From Aureimonas populi (lineage in GTDB: Bacteria; Pseudomonadota; Alphaproteobacteria; Rhizobiales; Rhizobiaceae): a stretch of 64,000 bases of DNA. Position numbers and translations under genes: made by a program. Positions 9,545 through 17,767 of this stretch are shown one piece after another. Each line of letters starts with the position of its first letter. Within the stretch, counting starts at the first letter, position 1. The notes below the pieces were generated by a model, which saw only the letters and a program-made list of their open reading frames with translations, did no database searches and had not been told where the DNA came from. The DNA lies in NCBI RefSeq assembly GCF_017815515.1, contig NZ_CP072611.1, forward strand, positions 2,418,001 through 2,482,000, read 5' to 3'.

Positions 9545-11050
9545 TCAGTCCTCCTCGACGAAGACCTCATCGCGCTTCCTGCGGATGGAGGGCATCAGCG
9601 CCAGGACGACGGCCAGGAGGCCGATGGCCAGCAGCATGGCGGAGATCGGACGCTCCAGGAACACCAGCGCGTTGCCGCGCGAGATGATCATGGCGCGCCG
9701 CAGATGCTCCTCCAGCAGCGGGCCGAGCACGAAGCCGAGAAGCAGCGGCGCGGGCTCGCACCCCATGCGGATCAGCACGTATCCGAGCACGCCGAAGACG
9801 GCGATGGCATAGACGTCGAACGGATTGTTGTTGATCGAGTAGCAGCCGATCGAGGCGAAGAGGACGATCGCCGGGAACAGCACCCGGTAGGGAATCGTCA
9901 GCATCTTCACCCAGAGGCCGATCAGCGGCAGGTTCAGCATCACCAGGAGGACGTTGCCGATCCACATGGAGGCGATGATGCCCCAGAAGAGCGCCGGCTG
10001 CGTATTGATGACGTTCGGACCGGGGGTGATGCCCTGGAGGATGAACGCCCCCACGATGAGCGCCATCACCGGATGGGCCGGGATGCCGAGCGTGAGAAGC
10101 GGTATGAAGGAGGTCTGCGCGGCGGCGTTGTTGGCGCTTTCCGGCCCCGCCACGCCCTCGATGGCGCCATGGCCGAACTCGGCCTTGTTCTTCGACAGGT
10201 TCTTTTCCATCGAATAGGAGGCGAAGGAGGACAGGACGTGGCCGCCACCCGGCAGCACGCCGAGGATGGAGCCGAGCGCCGTGCCGCGCAGCACCGGCAT
10301 GGTGATGCGCTTGAAGTCGTCCTTCGTCAGCCAGAGGTTGGAGACCTTCTTCACCATCACCTCGCGGTCGCGCTCGTTCTCCAGGTTCCGGAAGATCTCC
10401 GAGACGCCGAAGACGCCCACCGCCACCGACACGAAGTTGATGCCCTGGTAGAGCTCCAGTTGGCCGAAGGTGAAGCGGGGCGTGCCGGTGTAGATGTCCT
10501 GCCCCACCGTGCCGAGCAGGAGCCCGAGCACGATCATGCCCAGCGCCTTGACGACCGAGCCGTGCGCCAGCGAGATGGACACCAGGAGGCCGAGCACGAT
10601 CAGCGCGAAATATTCCGGTGCGCCGAAATTGAGCGCGACGGCCGCGAGCGGCGGCGCGGCGATGGCCAGGAGCAGCGTCGAGACGCAGCCCGCGAAGAAC
10701 GAACCGAGCGCGGCCGTGGCCAGGGCCGGGCCCGCTCGCCCCTTTCTGGCCATCTGGTAGCCGTCGATCGCCGTGACCGCCGATGAGCTTTCCCCCGGCA
10801 GGTTGATGAGGATCGCCGTGGTCGAGCCGCCATATTGCGCGCCGTAATAGATGCCGGAGAGCATGATGAGGGCGGTGACGGGCGAGAAGGTGAAGGTGAT
10901 CGGCAGCAGCATGGCGATGGTCGCCGTGGGGCCGATGCCGGGCAGGACGCCGACCAGCGTGCCGAGAAGGACGCCGATGAAGCACCAGAAGATGTTGACG
11001 GGCGTCAGCGCCGTCTCGAAGCCGAGGGCCAGATTCGCAAGGAGATCCAT
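9545..11050 (-). CDS. tctA: Tripartite tricarboxylate transporter, large permease TctA
   Basis: Large membrane subunit of a TTT-type secondary transporter, 501 residues with about 10-12 hydrophobic segments. Family hallmarks: the N-terminal GVLVGVLPGIGPTATIAMLLP region and its internal repeat GSILGVLPGGGHVLSSFASY, each with a P-G-I/G-G loop. It is the last gene of tctC-tctB-tctA and begins 15 bases after tctB. The solute is decided by TctC, so the substrate is not readable here. Its location beside an aromatic aldehyde dehydrogenase and the pca operon makes an aromatic carboxylate plausible; that is inference. Confidence 0.92.
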   Translation of the reverse strand: MDLLANLALGFETALTPVNIFWCFIGVLLGTLVGVLPGIGPTATIAMLLPITFTFSPVTALIMLSGIYYGAQYGGSTTAILINLPGESSSAVTAIDGYQMARKGRAGPALATAALGSFFAGCVSTLLLAIAAPPLAAVALNFGAPEYFALIVLGLLVSISLAHGSVVKALGMIVLGLLLGTVGQDIYTGTPRFTFGQLELYQGINFVSVAVGVFGVSEIFRNLENERDREVMVKKVSNLWLTKDDFKRITMPVLRGTALGSILGVLPGGGHVLSSFASYSMEKNLSKNKAEFGHGAIEGVAGPESANNAAAQTSFIPLLTLGIPAHPVMALIVGAFILQGITPGPNVINTQPALFWGIIASMWIGNVLLVMLNLPLIGLWVKMLTIPYRVLFPAIVLFASIGCYSINNNPFDVYAIAVFGVLGYVLIRMGCEPAPLLLGFVLGPLLEEHLRRAMIISRGNALVFLERPISAMLLAIGLLAVVLALMPSIRRKRDEVFVEED

Positions 11051-11065
11051 GAGTCCCGGCCTCCG

Positions 11066-11536
11066 TCAGAGGGCAAAGAGGGGACCGAAGGTCGGCAGCG
11101 TGATGCCGAGCCCGATCTTGAAGATGAGATAGCAGAGGATGGACATGGCCGCGGCGATGGTGAGCGCCGACAGGAGCGTGTTGTTGCGCGAGGCGAAGGC
11201 GGTGAGCGCCGTGCAGAGGAAAACGATCGGCACGAGCCCGAGCTGCCGGGCGAAGACGCCGAAGATGACGAGGCTGGCGACGACGAGGGCGCTGCCGGTC
11301 CACGAAACCGGGCTGGTCTCGACCGTCTCGTTCTTGCGTATCCCGGACACGATGATGACGACGCCGAGGATGGCGAGGATGATGGCCAGGGTCAGGGGAA
11401 TGAACCCCGGCCCCATGCGAAGCGGTGTGCCCATCTCGTAGCCGAGGGAGATGAAGCCGAAGGTGGCGGCGATGGCGAGGAAGATGCCGCCAGCGATGAT
11501 GTCGCGCTGCGATTTGGTATGGGTCGAACTATGCAA
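11066..11536 (-). CDS. tctB: Tripartite tricarboxylate transporter, small permease TctB
   Basis: Small membrane subunit of the TTT transporter, 156 residues with four hydrophobic segments (AGGIFLAIAATFGFISLG, IPLTLAIILAILGVVIIVSG, ALVVASLVIFGVFARQLGLVPIVFLC, ALTIAAAMSILCYLIFK) and the family motif MGTPLRMGPGFIPL. I chose a TTG start at 11536 because GGAGG lies 7 bases upstream; a longer frame would run through the upstream terminator hairpin. The terminator-like hairpin before this gene probably lowers its expression relative to tctC. Confidence 0.87.
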   Translation of the reverse strand: MHSSTHTKSQRDIIAGGIFLAIAATFGFISLGYEMGTPLRMGPGFIPLTLAIILAILGVVIIVSGIRKNETVETSPVSWTGSALVVASLVIFGVFARQLGLVPIVFLCTALTAFASRNNTLLSALTIAAAMSILCYLIFKIGLGITLPTFGPLFAL

Positions 11537-11556
11537 CCCTGGTCCTCCGATAGGTG

Positions 11557-11588
11557 AAAAAAAAGCCGCGCTTCTCATGAAGCGCGGC
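11557..11588 (-). terminator. Strong intrinsic terminator/attenuator between tctC and tctB
   Basis: On the minus strand a 10-bp perfect stem, GCCGCGCTTC with GAAGCGCGGC (11565-11574 and 11579-11588), is followed by eight T residues (11557-11564). It lies inside the operon, between the binding-protein gene and the two permease genes. It should give much more tctC transcript than tctBA, matching the excess of binding protein usual in such systems. Confidence 0.88.
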
Positions 11589-11599
11589 CCGTCCCTTCG

Positions 11600-12577
11600 T
11601 CAGTCGGCGTATTGGCCGGCCGATTCTATGATCGGCCGCCACAGCTCGATCTGGGAGTTCAGCTCCTCGGCGAGGGCCGCCGGCGTGGCCTCCTCCGCCG
11701 TCACGGGAGCCGTTCCGAGATCGGCGAAGCGGGCGATCACCGTCTCGTCCGCCAGGGCCGTCTGGAGCGCGCCTTCCAGCTTCTCCACGATGGCCTCGTC
11801 CATGCCCGCCGGGCCGTAGAGGCCGTGCCAGACGCCGATCTGCAAGGCGGGAAGGTCGATTTCGGCGGTGGTGGGAAGATCGGGGAAGGATTCGATGCGC
11901 TCGGGCGTGGTGACGGCATAGGCCTTCACTTCGCCGCCCCTGATCTGGTTGGTGGTGTTGGTCGTCTGGTCGCAGAGCACATCGACCTGGCTGCCGAGGA
12001 TGTCGGTCATCGCCGGGGCGGCCCCCTGGTAGGGAACCGTGATCATCTGTACGCCCAGCGCTTCCTGAAGCAACATGCCGCAGAGATGGGAGGCGGAGCC
12101 GATGCCGGCATTGGCGTAGGTCGTGTCCTCGCCGTTCTCGCGCAGGTAGGCGATGAACTCCTCGGCGGTCGTGGGCTCGAAGTCCCTGCGCGCCACGATG
12201 GTCATGGGCACCGAGGTGATGAGGCCCACGGGCGTGAAGTCGGTCTGCGGATCGAAGGCGAGCTGGCGATAGAGCGAGGGCGCAGTCGACATGCCGATAT
12301 GGTGGAGGAGGAGCCTGTAGCCGTCCGGCTGGGCCTGCGCCACCTGGCCAGCGCCGAGCGTGCCGCCCGCGCCGCCGACATTCTCGATCAGCACCTGCTG
12401 GCCGAGCGTGGAGGACATCGACTGGGCGACCAGGCGTGCCACCGTGTCGGTCGGTCCACCGGCCGAGAAGGGCACGACGATGGTGATCGGCTGGGTGGGA
12501 TAGTCCTGCGCCGTCGCAGAACCGCAACCGAGTGCGACAAGCGCAACGGCTGCCAACGCCTGAGCCTTGAATGTCAT
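11600..12577 (-). CDS. tctC: TTT transporter solute-binding protein TctC (Bug family)
   Basis: Periplasmic binding protein of the Bug family, which captures carboxylates for TctAB. The start at 12577 follows AGGGAGG and gives 325 residues beginning with a signal peptide (MTFKAQALAAVALVALGCGSATAQ, cleavage near residue 23). Family features are YPTQPITIVVPFSAGGPTDTVAR and the GAGQVAQAQPDGY and GSASHLCGMLL segments. The ligand cannot be predicted. It is divergent from the aldehyde dehydrogenase across 315 bases, so both may answer to the same inducer. Confidence 0.92.
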   Translation of the reverse strand: MTFKAQALAAVALVALGCGSATAQDYPTQPITIVVPFSAGGPTDTVARLVAQSMSSTLGQQVLIENVGGAGGTLGAGQVAQAQPDGYRLLLHHIGMSTAPSLYRQLAFDPQTDFTPVGLITSVPMTIVARRDFEPTTAEEFIAYLRENGEDTTYANAGIGSASHLCGMLLQEALGVQMITVPYQGAAPAMTDILGSQVDVLCDQTTNTTNQIRGGEVKAYAVTTPERIESFPDLPTTAEIDLPALQIGVWHGLYGPAGMDEAIVEKLEGALQTALADETVIARFADLGTAPVTAEEATPAALAEELNSQIELWRPIIESAGQYAD

Positions 12578-12892
12578 GAAATACCTCCCTGAAGAAACGT
12601 GCCCTGGACGGGGACCGTAACAGACCATCTGTTCTTGCCGATCCGCATGTTCGGACCTCCACCAGACAAGACGAGATGATTCGTCATAAACCCGTTGCAG
12701 CCGGTTTGCGATACGATTCCGTCGCCCGCTGCAAGATTTCGTGACAGACCGGGCCTGCGGGGCCGCGGGAGGTTCGGTGGCGGTCGCCGACAAGGCTCAT
12801 GACAAGCCGCGCCGAGGCTTCTACCTATAGAAGCGGGGCAGGCATGCGCTGGCGGCGCAGGCAACGCCATCACCGCAAGAGGGAGGTTGGAA
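12578..12892. promoter_or_regulatory. Divergent control region of tctCBA and the aldehyde dehydrogenase
   Basis: This 315-base gap holds no gene. Near the dehydrogenase side there is a perfect dyad, GCTTCTA (12817-12823) and TAGAAGC (12828-12834). It encloses a -10-like TATAGA (12826-12831). Just upstream is a direct repeat of GACAAG (12789-12794 and 12801-12806) with 12-base periodicity. These look like operator elements, but the binding protein is unknown; no regulator gene is adjacent. Confidence 0.4.
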
Positions 12893-14338
12893 ATGGACAT
12901 TGGATTGCTGATCGACGGGCGCGATGTCGACGCGGCGGCGGAGGCCACGTTCGAGCGGCTCGACCCGGTGACGGGCTCGGTGGCCACGCGTGCGGCGGCC
13001 GCTCGCGCCGCCGACGTGGACACGGCGGTGGAGGCGGCGGCCCGTGCGTTTCCCGCCTGGTCGAGGACCGGCCCTTCCGAAAGGCGCGCCATCCTGAACA
13101 AGGCGGCTGACCTTCTGGAGGAGAAGACCGCCGAGTTCATCGAGGCAGGCATCGCCGAGACCGGCGCGACCGGTCCCTGGATGGGCTTCAACGTGATGTT
13201 CGCCGCCAAGATCCTGCGCGAGGCTGCGGCTGCAACCACGCAGATCAAGGGCGAGGTGATCCCGTCCGACAAGCCCGGCACGCTGGCCATGGGCTACCGC
13301 GAGCCCGTGGGCGTCCTCGTCGGCATGGCGCCGTGGAACGCGCCCGTCATCCTGGGGGTGCGCGCCGTCGCCATGCCCATCGCCTGCGGCAACACGGTGG
13401 TGCTGAAGGCCTCCGAGATGTGCCCCCGCACCCACCGCATGATCGCCGAGACGCTGGGCGAGGCGGGGCTGCCGGCGGGCGTTCTGAACGTCGTGACCCA
13501 TTCGGCCGAGGATGCGCCCGAGGTCGTCAAAGCGCTGATCGCCCACAGGAAGGTAAAGCGCATCAACTTCACGGGCTCGACCAGGGTCGGCAAGATCATC
13601 GCGGCCGAGGCCGCCAGGTATCTCAAGCCCGTGCTCCTGGAACTCGGCGGCAAGGCGCCGCTGGTGATCCTCGACGACGCCGATCTCGACGCGGCCGTGA
13701 ACGCGGCCGCCTTCGGGGCCTTCATGAACCAGGGGCAGATCTGCATGTCGACGGAGCGTATCATCGTCGACGAGAAGGTGGCCGACGCCTTCGTGGAGAA
13801 GTTTACCGCCAAGTCATCGAAGCTGCCCTTCGGGAACCCTCGCGACAAGGTGGTCCTCGGCTCGGTGGTCTCCCGTTCCACTGTCGAGCGGGTGGAGGAG
13901 CTGATCGAGGACGCGGTGCAGGCCGGAGCCAGCGTGACGACGGGCGGGGCGAGTTCCTCGACCATCATGCCGGCCACCATCGTGGACAAGGTGACGCCGC
14001 AGATGCGGCTCTTCCGCGAGGAAAGCTTCGGCCCCGTGGTCTGCGTGGTGCGCGCGAGAAACGCGGACCACGCGGTGGAGCTGGCCAACGATACCGAATA
14101 CGGGCTTTCGGCCGGCGTGTTCGGGCGCGATGTCTCGCGCGCGCTCGACGTTGCCCGCCGCATCGAATCGGGCATCTGCCACGTGAACGGGCCGACGGTC
14201 GGCGACGAGGCGCAGATGCCTTTCGGCGGAATGAAGGCCTCCGGCTACGGCCGCTTCGGCGGAACCGCGAGCATCGCCGAGTTCACCGAACTGCGCTGGA
14301 TCACCATCGAGGACCCGAACCAACATTATCCGTTCTGA
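12893..14338 (+). CDS. Aldehyde dehydrogenase, vanillin/salicylaldehyde type
   Basis: NAD(P)-dependent oxidation of an aldehyde to its acid. The ATG at 12893 has GGGAGG 7 bases upstream; 481 residues. Catalytic residues are visible: Asn149 in APWNAPV, Glu250 in LLELGGKAPLV and Cys284 in NQGQICMSTERI. The block REPVGVLVGMAPWNAPVILGVRAVAMPIACGNTVVLKASE is typical of the vanillin/salicylaldehyde (Vdh/NahF) branch. Vanillate could feed protocatechuate into the nearby pca operon, but no demethylase is in the window. The substrate is therefore an inference; a benzaldehyde-type substrate is equally possible. Confidence 0.85.
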   Translation: MDIGLLIDGRDVDAAAEATFERLDPVTGSVATRAAAARAADVDTAVEAAARAFPAWSRTGPSERRAILNKAADLLEEKTAEFIEAGIAETGATGPWMGFNVMFAAKILREAAAATTQIKGEVIPSDKPGTLAMGYREPVGVLVGMAPWNAPVILGVRAVAMPIACGNTVVLKASEMCPRTHRMIAETLGEAGLPAGVLNVVTHSAEDAPEVVKALIAHRKVKRINFTGSTRVGKIIAAEAARYLKPVLLELGGKAPLVILDDADLDAAVNAAAFGAFMNQGQICMSTERIIVDEKVADAFVEKFTAKSSKLPFGNPRDKVVLGSVVSRSTVERVEELIEDAVQAGASVTTGGASSSTIMPATIVDKVTPQMRLFREESFGPVVCVVRARNADHAVELANDTEYGLSAGVFGRDVSRALDVARRIESGICHVNGPTVGDEAQMPFGGMKASGYGRFGGTASIAEFTELRWITIEDPNQHYPF

Positions 14339-14367
14339 CCCGCGCGACGATCCCGGCACCAGGAGAG

Positions 14368-14390
14368 GGCCGCCGCATGATGCGGCGCCC
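14368..14390 (+). terminator. GC-rich hairpin after the aldehyde dehydrogenase
   Basis: CGCCGCAT (14371-14378) and ATGCGGCG (14380-14387) form a near-perfect palindrome flanked by further GC pairs, 30 bases after the stop. There is no T-tract, so it may be a weak terminator or an mRNA 3'-end structure. Confidence 0.35.
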
Positions 14391-14519
14391 GTCCCCTGGG
14401 CTCATGAAGGTGCCGCGCGGACGCCGAAACTGGACGGGGCATTGTTCGTGGAAAGACGCGCAGGGCACGGAATTCGCCATCGAGGCGCGAACCCGGCTCA
14501 TCTGCACTTGGGCTGTGAT

Positions 14520-14596
14520 TGGTCGGAGCGAGAGGATTCGAACCTCCGACCCCCTGAACCCCATTCAGGTGCGCTACCAGGCTGCGCTACGCTCCG
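14520..14596 (-). tRNA. tRNA-Pro (anticodon GGG)
   Basis: Read on the minus strand this 77-nt stretch folds into a cloverleaf. The acceptor stem is CGGAGCG/CGCTCCG, the D arm GCGC...GCGC, the anticodon stem CCTGA/TCAGG with loop ATGGGGT giving anticodon GGG, and the T arm GGAGG-TTCGAAT-CCTCT. The encoded CCA tail is 14520-14522 on the plus strand. It reads CCC (and CCU by wobble) codons. No duplicated 3' end was seen nearby, so there is no sign that it served as an integration site. Confidence 0.95.
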
Positions 14597-14604
14597 ACTG
14601 GCTC

Positions 14605-14633
14605 TCTATAGTCGCGCCGGGCCGCGAACTCAA
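14605..14633 (-). promoter_or_regulatory. Sigma-70 promoter of tRNA-Pro
   Basis: On the minus strand, TTGAGT (14628-14633), exactly 17 bases, then TATAGA (14605-14610), placed 8 bases before the mature tRNA 5' end. Close to consensus and in the right place. Confidence 0.7.
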
Positions 14634-14794
14634 CTCGTCTCGAGTCCCCGGAAGCATGATTTTCATCGTATAGCGCCGGGCCTGCCAGGGGAACGGTGCA
14701 CGACAGCGAGGTGGGCGGGGCGTTCGCCGCGTTCGCCAGGCGGTCGAAAGACCGTGGCGGGAACGCCGTCGATTGCGGGCGATTCGGCTCCGGC

Positions 14795-15748
14795 TCAGGA
14801 GCGGGCCAGCCGGGGCGCTGCGGTCTCGTGTCCGGCGAGCGCGGCGGCGCTGCCCCGCACCTCGCTGAGGAAGATCTCCAGCGCGGCCGTCATCTGCGCG
14901 GTGCGGCGTCGCGTGACGCCCACGGCGCCCAGCGTCTGCGAGGTGTCCATCGGAAGCCGGGCGAGCGTGCCCTCGGCGACGTCGGCCTCAACCACCCCCT
15001 CCGAGATGATCCACACCGCGTCGCTGACCCTCAGGTAACTGCGGCCGAACGCCAGCGAGACCGTTTCGATGGTGCGCTGCGGCCGCGCGATGCCCGAGGC
15101 CAGGAACAGGCGGTCGACCGTCGGCCGGATCACCGAGCCGGGCGGCGGCATCAGCACCTCGTGCTCGACGATCCGGCTCGGGTCGAATGGCCGCTCGGCC
15201 AGCAGCGGATGGCCTGGACGAACGGCGAAGCAAAGCTCCTCCGAATAAAGCGGCTCGAAGATGAACCCATCCATCTCGTGCGGCTCGGCCATGCGCCCGA
15301 TCACGATGTCGAGCGCCCCCTCGCGAAGCTGGCCCATCAGGAAGGCGTTCGGCCCCGTGACGATGCGTGGCACCGCGCCCAGCCCTTCGGCGAGGAAGCG
15401 CTTGACCGCGAGCGGCATCAGCCGCGCCGAGACGGTGGGGAGCGCGCCGATGCGCAAGGGCAGCGCGCCCGGCGCCTTCGCCTCCTGGATGGAGCGCGCG
15501 CCCTCCCGGAACGAGAGCAGGCCCGCCTCCGCGTGGCGCAGGAAGATTTCGCCGAAGCGGGTCAGGGCCGCGCCGCGCCGCGAGCGGTCGAAAAGCTCCA
15601 CCTCCAGAAGCATCTCCAGTTCGCGGATCGTCTTGGAAACGGCCGGCTGCGTGACGTGGAGGGTTCGCGCGGCGCGCACCAGACTCCCGGCGCGCGCCAC
15701 CTCCACGAAAGCGCTCAAGTGACGCAGGCGCACGGCGGGATCGAGCAC
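14795..15748 (-). CDS. pcaQ: LysR-type activator of the pca operon
   Basis: Regulator that responds to beta-carboxy-cis,cis-muconate and gamma-carboxymuconolactone in relatives and activates pcaD and downstream genes. The GTG at 15748 gives 317 residues; AGGAGG lies 11 bases upstream, whereas the ATG at 15784 has no ribosome site. The N-terminal helix-turn-helix (RLRHLSAFVEVARAGSLVRAARTLHVTQPAVSKTIRELE) and the effector domain (LPLRIGALPTVSARLMP, RIVTGPNAFLMGQLREGALDIVIGRM) resemble PcaQ of Rhizobium and Agrobacterium. Its position divergent from pcaD is diagnostic. A PcaQ box overlaps its leader, so it probably regulates itself. Confidence 0.92.
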   Translation of the reverse strand: MLDPAVRLRHLSAFVEVARAGSLVRAARTLHVTQPAVSKTIRELEMLLEVELFDRSRRGAALTRFGEIFLRHAEAGLLSFREGARSIQEAKAPGALPLRIGALPTVSARLMPLAVKRFLAEGLGAVPRIVTGPNAFLMGQLREGALDIVIGRMAEPHEMDGFIFEPLYSEELCFAVRPGHPLLAERPFDPSRIVEHEVLMPPPGSVIRPTVDRLFLASGIARPQRTIETVSLAFGRSYLRVSDAVWIISEGVVEADVAEGTLARLPMDTSQTLGAVGVTRRRTAQMTAALEIFLSEVRGSAAALAGHETAAPRLARS

Positions 15749-15755
15749 GGCAGGC

Positions 15756-15771
15756 AAAACCTCCTGGTTAT
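15756..15771. promoter_or_regulatory. PcaQ operator (ATAACC-N4-GGTTNN)
   Basis: Read on the minus strand the site is ATAACC-AGGA-GGTTTT. It matches 10 of 12 fixed positions of the rhizobial PcaQ consensus ATAACC-N4-GGTTAA as I recall it. It lies in the pcaQ-pcaD divergent region, 85 bases before pcaD and 8 bases before the pcaQ start codon. The central AGGAGG is at the same time the likely ribosome-binding site of pcaQ. Confidence 0.7.
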
Positions 15772-15856
15772 ACTGCCCGCCCATATCATTATTTTACATG
15801 ACGAGGCGAGGCGTCTATCACGGGGCGGCATTCAGTGAGAGGAGCGCTGAAAGTTC

Positions 15857-16639
15857 ATGTCATTCAAACGCGTCGGTCGGGTCGTCCTGCATTACAAGCG
15901 TGTGGGGAGCGGGCCGCGAGTCGTCCTCCTCAACTCGCTCGGCTCGGACCTGCGCATCTGGGACGAGGTGGTGGAGCGCCTGTCGGGCGAGTTCGAGATT
16001 CTCGCCTACGACAAGCGCGGCCACGGCCTGTCGGACGCGCCTCCCGCCCCCTACACCATTGCCGATCACGCAGGCGACCTGACGGGTCTCCTCGATGCGC
16101 TGGACTGGCCCCATGCGGCTCTGGTGGGGCTTTCCGTCGGCGGGCTGATAGCGCAGGAGATCGTGGCCCGCGCGCCCGAGCGAGTGTCCTCGCTCGTCCT
16201 GTGCGGCACAGCCGCCAGGATCGGCACGGCGGAGATGTGGGCGGAGCGGATCGCGGCTGTGGAGGGGCAGGGATTTCCCCCCATCTCCCGGAGCGTGATC
16301 GGCCGCTGGTTCACGCAAGGCTTCGCGGCTCAGCGTCCGGACGAATGGGCCGGCTGGCTGAACATGCTGGAGCGCACGCCGGGCGAGGGCTACGCCGGCA
16401 CTTGCGCGGCCATTCGGGACGCCGATCTGACGGCCGAGGCCGGGCGTATCGCCATTCCCACGCTCGCCATCGTCGGCGATGAGGATATGTCCACGCCGCC
16501 CGATCTGGTGCGCGCCACCGCCGCGCTCATCCCCGGCTGCCGCTTCGAGACGATCGCGGGCGCGGCGCATCTGCCTTGTATCGAGAAGCCGGCCGAGACG
16601 GCGGCGCTCATCGCCTCCCATTTTCGAAAGGACGCCTGA
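15857..16639 (+). CDS. pcaD: 3-oxoadipate enol-lactonase
   Basis: Hydrolyses beta-ketoadipate enol-lactone to beta-ketoadipate. An alpha/beta hydrolase of 260 residues with the nucleophile elbow GLSVGGL (Ser near residue 94), an oxyanion region near RVGSGPRVVLLNSLGSDLRIWDE, and the catalytic His in GAAHLPCIEKP near the C-terminus. It is the first gene of an eight-gene operon and is divergent from pcaQ; pcaC follows directly with no gap. Confidence 0.95.
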   Translation: MSFKRVGRVVLHYKRVGSGPRVVLLNSLGSDLRIWDEVVERLSGEFEILAYDKRGHGLSDAPPAPYTIADHAGDLTGLLDALDWPHAALVGLSVGGLIAQEIVARAPERVSSLVLCGTAARIGTAEMWAERIAAVEGQGFPPISRSVIGRWFTQGFAAQRPDEWAGWLNMLERTPGEGYAGTCAAIRDADLTAEAGRIAIPTLAIVGDEDMSTPPDLVRATAALIPGCRFETIAGAAHLPCIEKPAETAALIASHFRKDA

Positions 16640-17050
16640 ATGAGCGAGGCCGGACCGCCCAGCGAGCGCTATCGCGCCGGCATGGCGGTTCGCCGCTCGG
16701 TGCTGGGAGATGCGCATGTGGACCGCGCGAGCGCGGCGATCACCGAATTCGACGAGCGCTTCCAGGCCTTCATCACCGAGGGTGCCTGGGGCACGGTCTG
16801 GGCGGGCGAGGGGTTCACCCGGCGCGAGCGGTCCATCGTCACCATCGCGCTGCTGGCCGCGCTCGGCCATGACGAGGAGGTGGCCATGCATGTGCGCGCG
16901 ACGGGGAACACCGGAGCAAGCGAGGCCGATATCGCCGAGGCGATGATGCATGTCGCCGTCTATGCCGGCGTGCCGGCCGCCAACCGCGCGATCCGGATCG
17001 CCAAGAAGACCCTGGCGGAGATGAAGGCGGAAAAGGAGGAGGCGAAGTGA
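16640..17050 (+). CDS. pcaC: 4-carboxymuconolactone decarboxylase
   Basis: Decarboxylates gamma-carboxymuconolactone to the enol-lactone used by PcaD. A 136-residue stand-alone protein of the CMD/AhpD-like fold with [50 protein letters not shown] and the conserved C-terminal [19 protein letters not shown]. In some bacteria PcaC is fused to PcaD; here they are separate but abut. The stop overlaps the pcaH GTG. Confidence 0.96.
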   Translation: MSEAGPPSERYRAGMAVRRSVLGDAHVDRASAAITEFDERFQAFITEGAWGTVWAGEGFTRRERSIVTIALLAALGHDEEVAMHVRATGNTGASEADIAEAMMHVAVYAGVPAANRAIRIAKKTLAEMKAEKEEAK

Positions 17051-17766
17051 ACGGTTCTTTCTTTCAGCGCGACCGCGCCTGGCATCCTCCGGCTTACACG
17101 CCGGGCTACAAGACCTCGGTTCTGCGCTCGCCCCGGAACGCGCTTCTCTCGCTGCCGGCGACCCTCTCCGAGATGACGGGGCCCGTCTTCGGCCATGATG
17201 CGATCGGCGAGCTGGACAACGATCTGATCCGCAACTTCGCCAGGACGGGTGATGCGATCGGGCAGCGCCTCGTCGTCCACGGCCGGGTTCTGGACGAGAA
17301 CGCCCGGCCCGTGCCGGGCGCCCTGGTCGAGTTCTGGCAGGCCAATGCCGGCGGCCGCTACCGGCACAAGAAGGAAAGCTATCTGGCCGCCATCGACCCG
17401 AATTTCGGCGGATGCGGGCGCTGCATCACGGACGGGGAGGGGCGCTATTCCTTCCGCACCATCAAGCCGGGCGCGTATCCATGGCCGAACGGCGTCAACG
17501 ACTGGCGGCCGGCGCATATCCACTTCTCGATCTTTGGGCAGGCTTTCGCCCAGCGGCTGATCACGCAGATGTACTTCGAAGGCGACCCGATGATCTGGCA
17601 GTGCCCGATCGTCCAGACCATCCCCGACAGGGCGGCGGTCGAGCAACTCGTCGCCGCGCTCGACCGCAACGCAACCATTCCCATGGATTCGCTGGCCTAC
17701 AGGTTCGACATCGTCCTGCGCGGACGGCGCTCCACGATGTTCGAGAACCGCAGGGAGGGCAACTGA
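17047..17766 (+). CDS. pcaH: Protocatechuate 3,4-dioxygenase beta subunit
   Basis: Iron-bearing subunit of the intradiol dioxygenase that opens the ring of protocatechuate to 3-carboxy-cis,cis-muconate. 239 residues with a GTG start overlapping pcaC. The ferric site is visible: two Tyr ligands (one in [10 protein letters not shown]) and two His ligands in [12 protein letters not shown]. The N-terminal [21 protein letters not shown] is typical of PcaH. It is followed by pcaG after one base. Confidence 0.97.
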   Translation: MNGSFFQRDRAWHPPAYTPGYKTSVLRSPRNALLSLPATLSEMTGPVFGHDAIGELDNDLIRNFARTGDAIGQRLVVHGRVLDENARPVPGALVEFWQANAGGRYRHKKESYLAAIDPNFGGCGRCITDGEGRYSFRTIKPGAYPWPNGVNDWRPAHIHFSIFGQAFAQRLITQMYFEGDPMIWQCPIVQTIPDRAAVEQLVAALDRNATIPMDSLAYRFDIVLRGRRSTMFENRREGN

Positions 17767-17767
17767 G

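Noticed and set aside
14520..14596. tRNA-Pro as an attachment site for an inserted tct/aldehyde dehydrogenase island.
   Set aside because: No duplicated tRNA 3' end, integrase or composition break was found between 9.5 and 14.5 kb.
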